NCBI GenBank assembly: GCA_963814645.1
Contig: CAWFDX010000002.1
Location: forward strand, 62,001 to 126,000
Direction of reading: 5' to 3'
DNA: 64,000 nt
Source of the DNA: RYN-230 sp963814645
GTDB lineage: Bacteria; Actinomycetota; Actinomycetes; Streptosporangiales; Streptosporangiaceae
Numbering within the stretch: position 1 is the first letter of the stretch; each line of letters begins with the position of its first letter. Made by a program: the position numbers and the translations under genes. Positions 59,286-64,000 of the stretch are shown piece after piece. Below the pieces are notes generated by a model, which saw nothing but the letters and a program-made list of their open reading frames with translations, was not told the origin of the DNA and did not search any database.

Positions 59286-59536
59286 TCACCGGGTTACTGA
59301 TGAGTAGCCGCGCGCATGCCGCGCCCCGGCCCGGCCGCCGACGATGAGCGCATGGTCTACCTCACCTGTGCCCGGGTGGCCGGCTCGGCCGCCACCCGCA
59401 GCCACCGCCCAGGCCAGCACCAGCCGGTCGTAGTCGGCCCGGTCCACCACCAGCAGCACCGCCGCGTACGCGAGCGACGCGAAGCGGAACGCCGCGATGC
59501 CGCGCCAGAGCTGTGCCTGCAGCCCACGCGCCCGGT
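59286..59536 (-). pseudogene. remnant of a sensor histidine kinase N-terminus
   Basis: Minus-strand reading LWRGIAAFRFASLAYAAVLLVVDRADYDRLVLAWAV is a typical first-helix region of actinobacterial MacS/PspC-type sensor kinases (LWRxIAxFRxAALxYA). After it the frame becomes non-homologous and ends at 59286. No start codon is in frame. The rest of the kinase is not in the window. Judged by eye only. Confidence 0.5.
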
Positions 59537-59539
59537 GTG

Positions 59540-59590
59540 TCAGCTAGCTCAGTGTGTCAGCTAGCTCAGTGTGCCAGTCAGCTCAGTGTG
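59540..59590. repeat. three 17-bp tandem repeats
   Basis: Two identical units TCAGCTAGCTCAGTGTG (59540-59556, 59557-59573) and a third with three changes (59574-59590). They lie between the kinase remnant and the end of the NERD gene. I see no gene in 59541-59655. Confidence 0.8.
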
Positions 59591-59655
59591 CCAGCCGTAA
59601 AGCCCGGCTGACCCGCTCCGCGGAGCCTTCATGCGGCGGCTCGGGGCTAGCCATG

Positions 59656-60354
59656 TCAATAGTCCGGGCCTTGCCAGCTGGCCGGCCTGCGGGCCGCCTG
59701 GTAGATCGCCGCCACCTGATCGGGCGGGCATACCGGAGGCTGCCTGCGCAGCCAGCGGCGCAGCAAGCTCGTCGAGGCCAGCACCGCAACGTCGGCCGGC
59801 CCACCGCGGCGGATCGTGACCCGGGGAAATCCCACGAACACGATGACGGGCTGGACCGGAACGTCCTGTCCGGTCGCCCGGCTGAGCAGCCGGGCCGCGC
59901 GCGCCGCCTCGTGGTGTGACTTGTGCACGTAGTCGACCGACTTGCCGCCGATCGTCAGGGCATGCTTGCCGACCCAGACAGCCGCTCCGGTGGTCTTCGT
60001 ATTGACCGTCACGACTCCGAACGGGCCGATGACAACGTGATCGATATCGGCGCCGTGCTGGCCAGCTGGCACCGCATGGAGCACATGCCAGCCGTAACGC
60101 GCCGCCCATTTGTTGAGCTGACGGCCGACCGTGCGTTCGCCGCGAGCTCCGGTGGCGGCGGTGCGGGCCGAGGTGCGGATGCCAAGCAGTCCAGCCGCGG
60201 TGGTCAGCAGCGGATGCTCGCGGCGCAGTTCCCGGGATCGTGCGCTGGCTGCCGCGCCAGGCTCGTTGCGGGCGAGATCTTCGTCCCGTTCCGCCGGCCG
60301 TGAGCTGTGTAACGGGCGGTAGCGCCGCCAGACCAGGGAATTCCGCGCGGGCAT
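59656..60354 (-). CDS. NERD (nuclease-related) domain protein
   Basis: 232-residue protein with a NERD domain (about residues 70-180): GARGERTVGRQLNKWAARYGWHVLHAVPAGQHGADIDHVVIGPFGVVTVNTKTTGAAVWV. The Asp and Glu of GADIDHVV and the NTK(T) motif mirror the Holliday-junction-resolvase-like D-E-x-K core; here Val-Asn-Thr-Lys replaces E-x-K, so catalytic activity is uncertain. The N-terminus is Arg-rich. Start ATG 60354. Upstream lies uppP on the same strand. Function unknown; possible nuclease or DNA-binding. Confidence 0.85.
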   Translation of the reverse strand: MPARNSLVWRRYRPLHSSRPAERDEDLARNEPGAAASARSRELRREHPLLTTAAGLLGIRTSARTAATGARGERTVGRQLNKWAARYGWHVLHAVPAGQHGADIDHVVIGPFGVVTVNTKTTGAAVWVGKHALTIGGKSVDYVHKSHHEAARAARLLSRATGQDVPVQPVIVFVGFPRVTIRRGGPADVAVLASTSLLRRWLRRQPPVCPPDQVAAIYQAARRPASWQGPDY

Positions 60355-60404
60355 GATCCCTCCGTCGGCCGGGTGCCACCTCCCGCGCCTGGATCGTAGC
60401 GCGG

Positions 60405-61389
60405 CTACTTGATGAAGCCGAGGTAGATCACGCTGAGCAGGCCGAAGGCAAAGCAGTAGATGGCGAACGGGGTCAGCGTCCGGGTCTGGAAGTAGCGCAT
60501 CAGGAACCGGACCGAAACGTAGGCGCCGATGAAGGACAGCGCGCTGCCGAGCAGGATCTGGCCGTGGATGCCGTTGCCGAGCGGGCCCATCAGGTCGGGG
60601 ATCTTGAGCACGCCGGCGGCCAGGATGACCGGGGTGGCCAGCAGGAACGCGAACCGGGCCGCGTCCTCCCGGGACAGGCCGCGGCCCATGCCCGCCACCA
60701 TGGTCACCCCGCTCCGGCTGATCCCGGCCAGCAGGGCCAGGATCTGCGCCGAGCCGATGACCACCGCCTTCGCGTAGCCGAGCCGGGACAGCCGCCCATC
60801 CGCCTGCATGGCCAGCGCTATCTCTTCCTCACGTTCGGCCTGGTGACCGTCCGCGTGCCGGGCCGGGCCTGCCAGTGCTGGCATGGGCCAGTTCCAGCTC
60901 GCGGGCCACCATCGCATCCGCCCGCACCGAGGCGCGGGGCCGGAACCGCTCGCCGCAGTACAGGATCACGCCGTTCACCATCAGGAACACCGCGGCGTAA
61001 ATGGGCTTGCCGAAGATGACCCGGAACGCGTGCTCGGCGGCCAGGCCGACCAGGCCGACCGGGATGGTGGCCAGGATGATCATCCAGGCCAGCTTCTGGT
61101 CCCTGGTGCGCACCTGGCGGTACCGGATCGAGCTGATGAACCCGCCGAGGATCCGGACCCAGTCCCGCCAGAAGTAGATCAGCAGGGCCAGTGCCGTGGC
61201 CACGTGCAGGCCGACGATGAACGCCAGGTACGGGGATTCCGGCTTGGCCACGTTCAGGTCGGTCGCCCAGCTGCCGCCGATGAGCGCCGGGATCAGCACG
61301 TTGTGCCCGAGGCTGGACACCGGGAAGAGCTCGGACACCCCCTGGATCAGGCCGACCACGGCGGCCTCCAGATAGGTCAGGTGGGTCAT
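60405..61389 (-). pseudogene. uppP: undecaprenyl-diphosphatase uppP (BacA), split by one frameshift
   Basis: Undecaprenyl pyrophosphate phosphatase, a membrane enzyme that recycles the lipid carrier for peptidoglycan; overproduction gives bacitracin resistance. The N-terminal half (MTHLTYLEAAVVGLIQGVSELFPVSSLGHNV, frame to 60829) has motif 1, and the C-terminal half (60405 up to about 60880) carries GISRSGVTMVAGM and the last helices in another frame. They join at about 60855-60875, near GGCCCGGCCCGGCACGC: one base restores a continuous frame through AEREEEIALAMQADGRLSRLGYAKAVVIG. Could be a consensus error. It is divergent from blaI, with two BlaI-type dyads between. Confidence 0.85.
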
Positions 61390-61429
61390 GCGGGCCCCTC
61401 GGGTCGCGTGGCATACTCGGACACGCCCG

Positions 61430-61468
61430 TTCTACAGGACGTGTAGAACTTCTACAACGCTTGTAGAT
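61430..61468. promoter_or_regulatory. two BlaI-type operators between uppP and blaI
   Basis: TTCTACA-N5-TGTAGAA (61430-61448, perfect) and TTCTACA-N5-TGTAGAT (61450-61468, one mismatch), centres 20 bp apart. They carry the TACA...TGTA core of BlaI/MecI operators and lie 28-66 bases before the blaI start and 41-79 before uppP. Confidence 0.85.
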
Positions 61469-61495
61469 TTATTTTGCGCACGGGAAGGGCTGTGG

Positions 61496-61915
61496 ATGCC
61501 TGACGATGGCGCGGCTGCGGCCCGGCGCCCGGCGGGTGCGCTGGAGGCCGAGATCCTGGCGCTGCTCCGGGCGGCGGGCACGCCGCTCAGCCCGGGCCAG
61601 GTCCGGGACCGGCTCGGGGCCGACAAGCTGTCGTACAGCACCGTGGTGACCATCCTGTCCCGGCTGCATGCCAAAGGCCTGCTCAGCCGGCAGCGGGACG
61701 GCCGCGCCTTCGTCTACACCGTGGTGGACGAGGCCAGCCTGGCGGCCAGCCGGATGAGCCAGGCGCTAGAAGTCGGCCGCGACCATGACGCGGTGCTGAC
61801 CCGGTTCGCGTCTGGGCTGTCCGGCCGGGATGCCGAGTTGCTGCGCCGCCTGCTCGGGCCGGACTCGGGCGGCTCCCCCAGCCAGAGCGACGAGCCGGGC
61901 CGGGACCGGGCATGA
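61496..61915 (+). CDS. blaI: BlaI/MecI/CopY family transcriptional repressor
   Basis: 139-residue BlaI-type repressor. HTH region ALEAEILALLRAAGTPLSPGQVRDRLGADKLSYSTVVTILSRLHAKGLLSRQRDGRAFVYTVV is the classical BlaI pattern with a dimerisation C-terminus. It is released by proteolysis by the membrane M56 peptidase. The ATG at 61496 is chosen because GGGAAGGG precedes it and the operators lie upstream. It shares an ATGA overlap with the M56 gene. Confidence 0.93.
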   Translation: MPDDGAAAARRPAGALEAEILALLRAAGTPLSPGQVRDRLGADKLSYSTVVTILSRLHAKGLLSRQRDGRAFVYTVVDEASLAASRMSQALEVGRDHDAVLTRFASGLSGRDAELLRRLLGPDSGGSPSQSDEPGRDRA

Positions 61916-62889
61916 CGCTGCTGTTCTACCTGCCGCTGCTCATCCCGGCGCTGGCCGCGGTGGCGGCCCGGCCGGTGGCGGCCCGGCTGGCACCGCAGGC
62001 GGCCACCTGGCTGCTCAGCGCGGCCGCCGCGGCGCTGGCCGCGTGCAGCACCGCCGCGCTGGCCCTGCTGGCCGCGTCGGCCGCGGCCCGGGCACCGCTG
62101 CTGGCCAGCCTCGGCCACTACTCACCGCACGTGCTGGGCACCGGCGACCCGGTCAGCGCCTGGACCGGGCTGCTGGCCGCGATCGCGCTGACCGGGGCGG
62201 CGGTGGCGGTGGCGGTCGCGTTCCGCCGCCGGGCCCGCGCGCTGGCCGAGTCGTTCCGGCGGGCCGGCCGGCTGCCTGCCGACGGCTCCGTCGTGGTGCT
62301 GCCCGGGCCGGCCATCGAGGCGTACGCGCTGCCCGGCTGGCCGGGCCGGATCGTGGTCTCCGGACGGCTGCTCAGCGCCCTGGATGACGACGGGCGGGCG
62401 GCGCTGCTGGCCCACGAACGGGCCCACCTGGCCGCGCGGCATCACCTGTTCGCCGCGGCCGCGCACCTGGCCGCGGCGGCCAACCCGCTGCTGCTCCCGC
62501 TGGCCCGGGCGGTGGACTACACCGTCGAGCGGTGGGCCGACGAGAGCGCCGCCCGGGTCACCGGCGACCGGCGGCTGGTGGCCGCCACCATCGGCCGGGT
62601 CGCCCTGCTGGCGACGGCGGTTTCCGGCCGCCCGGGCTCCGGCGGCCAGGGCGGGCACAGTTACCCGGCAGTGGCGTTCGGCATGATTCGTCCTGGTCGT
62701 GGGCGGGTCTCGGTCGCCTGGGCCGGCCCGGTGCCGCGGCGGGTCGCGGCGCTGCTCGGCCCGCCGCCGCGGACCCGCGCCGTGCTGCTGGGCGCCGCCG
62801 CGCTGGTCGTGCTGCTCGCCGGTGCGTCCGCCCTGGAAGCGGCCCGGGACCTGCACGCTCTGCTGGAGCTGGCTCAATCGGCCCGGTGA
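61912..62889 (+). CDS. M56 family (BlaR1-like) membrane metallopeptidase
   Basis: 325-residue membrane peptidase with zinc motif HERAH (LLAHERAHLAARHH) and a downstream Glu in VERWADESAARV. Helices at about 1-20, 30-60, 75-95 and the C-terminal one. The penicillin-binding sensor domain of BlaR1 (about 250 extra residues) is missing, as in many actinobacterial M56 proteins, so it does not directly sense beta-lactams by that route. It should cleave the partner repressor. It starts in an ATGA overlap and ends in a GTGA overlap with the transporter. Confidence 0.9.
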   Translation: MTLLFYLPLLIPALAAVAARPVAARLAPQAATWLLSAAAAALAACSTAALALLAASAAARAPLLASLGHYSPHVLGTGDPVSAWTGLLAAIALTGAAVAVAVAFRRRARALAESFRRAGRLPADGSVVVLPGPAIEAYALPGWPGRIVVSGRLLSALDDDGRAALLAHERAHLAARHHLFAAAAHLAAAANPLLLPLARAVDYTVERWADESAARVTGDRRLVAATIGRVALLATAVSGRPGSGGQGGHSYPAVAFGMIRPGRGRVSVAWAGPVPRRVAALLGPPPRTRAVLLGAAALVVLLAGASALEAARDLHALLELAQSAR

Positions 62890-63815
62890 GGGATTCGGAC
62901 GGTCGGCTGGCCGCCGCGGCCGGGCTGGCCGAGCGGTTCCTGCTGCTGCTCGTGCTCGCGGTGGCGGCGGCCGGGGTGGCGCTGCCCGGGTGGGGCCGGG
63001 TGGCCGCGGCGCACCGCGGCATCGACGCCGCGCTGGCCGTGCTGGTCTTTACCACCGGCTTGACGCTGCGGGTGGCCGACCTGGCCGCGGTGCGCACCGC
63101 GTGGCGGCGCGTCGCCGTCGCGCTGGCCGTCAGCACCGCGGTGCTGCCCGCGCTGGCCTGGGCGGCCAGCCGGCTGATCAGCGACCCCGTGCTGCGCGCG
63201 GGCATGCTGACGGCCGGCGTCGCGCCCGCCGAGGTGGCCACCGTGGCGCTGTGCGTGATCGCGGGCGGCGACGCGGCCGTGTGCGCGGTCATCCTGGCCG
63301 CGTCCACGCTGGTCACCGTGCTGGCCGCGGGCCCGGTGCTGGCCCTGGCGGGTGCCGCGGCCACGGTGCCGGCCGCCGCGTTGCTCGGCACGCTGGCGCT
63401 GGTGGTGGCGCTGCCGCTGGCGGCCGGGATCGGGCTGCGGGCTCTGTGGGCGCCAGGCCCGCGGGCTGGTGCGGCGGTCCGCATCGGCACCGTCGCCGCG
63501 CTGCTCGTACTGCTCTGGCAGGTAGCCAGCCAGATCCGGCTGGACGCTGGTTACCTCAGGGTGATCGCCGCGCTGGCCGTTTTCCTGGCCGGGTCGGCGC
63601 TGCTCGGCGGGCTGCTCTCGGTACGGCTGCCGGCCGGCCGCGGGGTGGCCGTGCTGCTCCCGGTGACGATGCGGGATTTCGCCGTGGCGGCCGGCATCGC
63701 GGCCACCGCGTTCGGGCCTGCAGCGGCTGCCCCGCTTGGGGTGTACGGGGTGTTTGTCCTGGTTGCTGGCACGGTGATCGCCGGGGTTGCTGGCCGCCGC
63801 GGGCGGCCGGGGTAG
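62886..63815 (+). CDS. BASS (bile acid:sodium symporter) family transporter
   Basis: 309-residue membrane protein with about 9-10 helices, of the BASS/ArsB-like/ACR3 superfamily. The start GTG at 62886 overlaps the M56 stop, so it is the third gene of the blaI operon. Motifs: LAVLVFTTGLTLRVADLAAVRTAWRR, GMLTAGVAPAEVATVALCVIAGGDAAVCAVILA and LLPVTMRDFAVAAGIAATAFG. The substrate (organic anion, pantoate-type acid or arsenite) is unknown. A role in cell-wall stress is suggested only by the operon. Confidence 0.85.
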   Translation: MRDSDGRLAAAAGLAERFLLLLVLAVAAAGVALPGWGRVAAAHRGIDAALAVLVFTTGLTLRVADLAAVRTAWRRVAVALAVSTAVLPALAWAASRLISDPVLRAGMLTAGVAPAEVATVALCVIAGGDAAVCAVILAASTLVTVLAAGPVLALAGAAATVPAAALLGTLALVVALPLAAGIGLRALWAPGPRAGAAVRIGTVAALLVLLWQVASQIRLDAGYLRVIAALAVFLAGSALLGGLLSVRLPAGRGVAVLLPVTMRDFAVAAGIAATAFGPAAAAPLGVYGVFVLVAGTVIAGVAGRRGRPG

Positions 63816-63885
63816 GCCCAGGCCCACCAGGGAACTAGACGCCAGCCCATGGCGCCAGGGCACCACACGGGGCCACGATGGGGGC

Positions 63886-64000
63886 ATGCTGCTCCTGCTG
63901 AAGCTTTTTTACCGGACGCTCTCCCAGGTTCTTCGCCGATTCGGGCTGGGCCTGCTGCTCATCCCAGTGACCGCGGTCGCGCTGGCCCTGTTCGGCGTGC
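63886..64000 (+). CDS. membrane protein, cut by the window end
   Basis: Partial frame of 38 residues from ATG 63886: MLLLLKLFYRTLSQVLRRFG then a helix LGLLLIPVTAVALALFGV. A further ATG at 63878 is out of frame. No family can be assigned from so short a piece. Confidence 0.45.
   Translation, partial: MLLLLKLFYRTLSQVLRRFGLGLLLIPVTAVALALFGV

Noticed and set aside
59540..59590. CRISPR-like short repeats
   Set aside because: Units are adjacent without spacers, only three copies, no cas genes.

Overview
The window is very GC-rich, gene-dense DNA with the strong codon bias of a high-GC actinobacterium. Two DUF574-type SAM-dependent methyltransferases, cold-shock proteins, an oligopeptidase B, a BlaI/M56 pair, a DpgC-like dioxygenase and many GTG/TTG starts point to a filamentous or soil actinomycete. 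I cannot name the genus from sequence alone. I saw no rRNA, tRNA or CRISPR array.

Layout. 1-5,000 (mostly minus): a remnant of a small membrane protein, a slipin/SPFH protein, a short hypothetical, then a cold-adaptation block (acyl desaturase, cold-shock protein, DEAD-box RNA helicase). 5,274-9,001 (plus): a three-subunit molybdenum hydroxylase operon (FAD, 2Fe-2S and Mo subunits). 9,000-13,200 (minus): a lipoprotein, small hypotheticals, a second cold-shock protein, and an MFS exporter/MerR operon with a MerR-type dyad in its promoter. 13,195-20,600: two DUF574 methyltransferases around a many-times-frameshifted beta-helix pseudogene, oligopeptidase B, a P1/DmpA peptidase, a histone-deacetylase-like amidohydrolase and a VOC protein. 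20,617-26,841: an MFS-P450-arylamine N-acetyltransferase operon (the last gene frameshifted), divergent from a double-domain acyl-CoA dehydrogenase and a gamma-carbonic-anhydrase-like protein. 26,951-27,619: a FitA/FitB (VapBC-like) toxin-antitoxin pair. 27,645-34,122: YdcF protein, a truncated ECF41 sigma factor beside strong stem-loops, a flavin-dependent SfnB/DszC-like enzyme with an AmiS/UreI channel, an SDR, an orphan ParA and a DpgC-like cofactor-free dioxygenase.

35,631-47,874 is the most coherent system: GH114 endo-alpha-1,4-polygalactosaminidase and MelA-type GH4 alpha-galactosidase on one strand, and divergently a sugar-binding lipoprotein, two ABC permeases, an AgaS-like SIS protein, a tagatose/fructose-6-phosphate-type kinase, a class II ketose-bisphosphate aldolase, a DeoR repressor and a PfkB sugar kinase. 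Together these could depolymerise an alpha-1,4 galactosamine/galactose polymer (fungal galactosaminogalactan or bacterial Pel), import the products and run galactosamine through tagatose-6-phosphate to triose phosphates. A tnpB-only IS605-type element is inserted antisense between the two permease genes.

47,841-54,963: two hybrid sensor kinases (one split by a single-base frameshift), a C-terminal scrap of an Rcp1-type response regulator, a secreted beta-helix protein, a leaderless ArsR gene with an SRPBCC partner, a winged-helix protein and a TetR regulator. 54,999-58,730: cobalamin-dependent methionine synthase metH behind an S-adenosylhomocysteine riboswitch. 58,769-64,000: DUF488 protein, a histidine-kinase remnant, a NERD-domain protein, then a cell-wall stress module: uppP (frameshifted) divergent from blaI and an M56 peptidase, with two BlaI-type dyads between them, followed by a BASS-type transporter and a gene cut by the window edge.

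Several genes (beta-helix pseudogene, N-acetyltransferase, hybrid kinase, uppP, probably the P1 peptidase) differ from intact reading frames by one or a few bases, often in G/C runs. Real decay and consensus errors cannot be told apart without reads.
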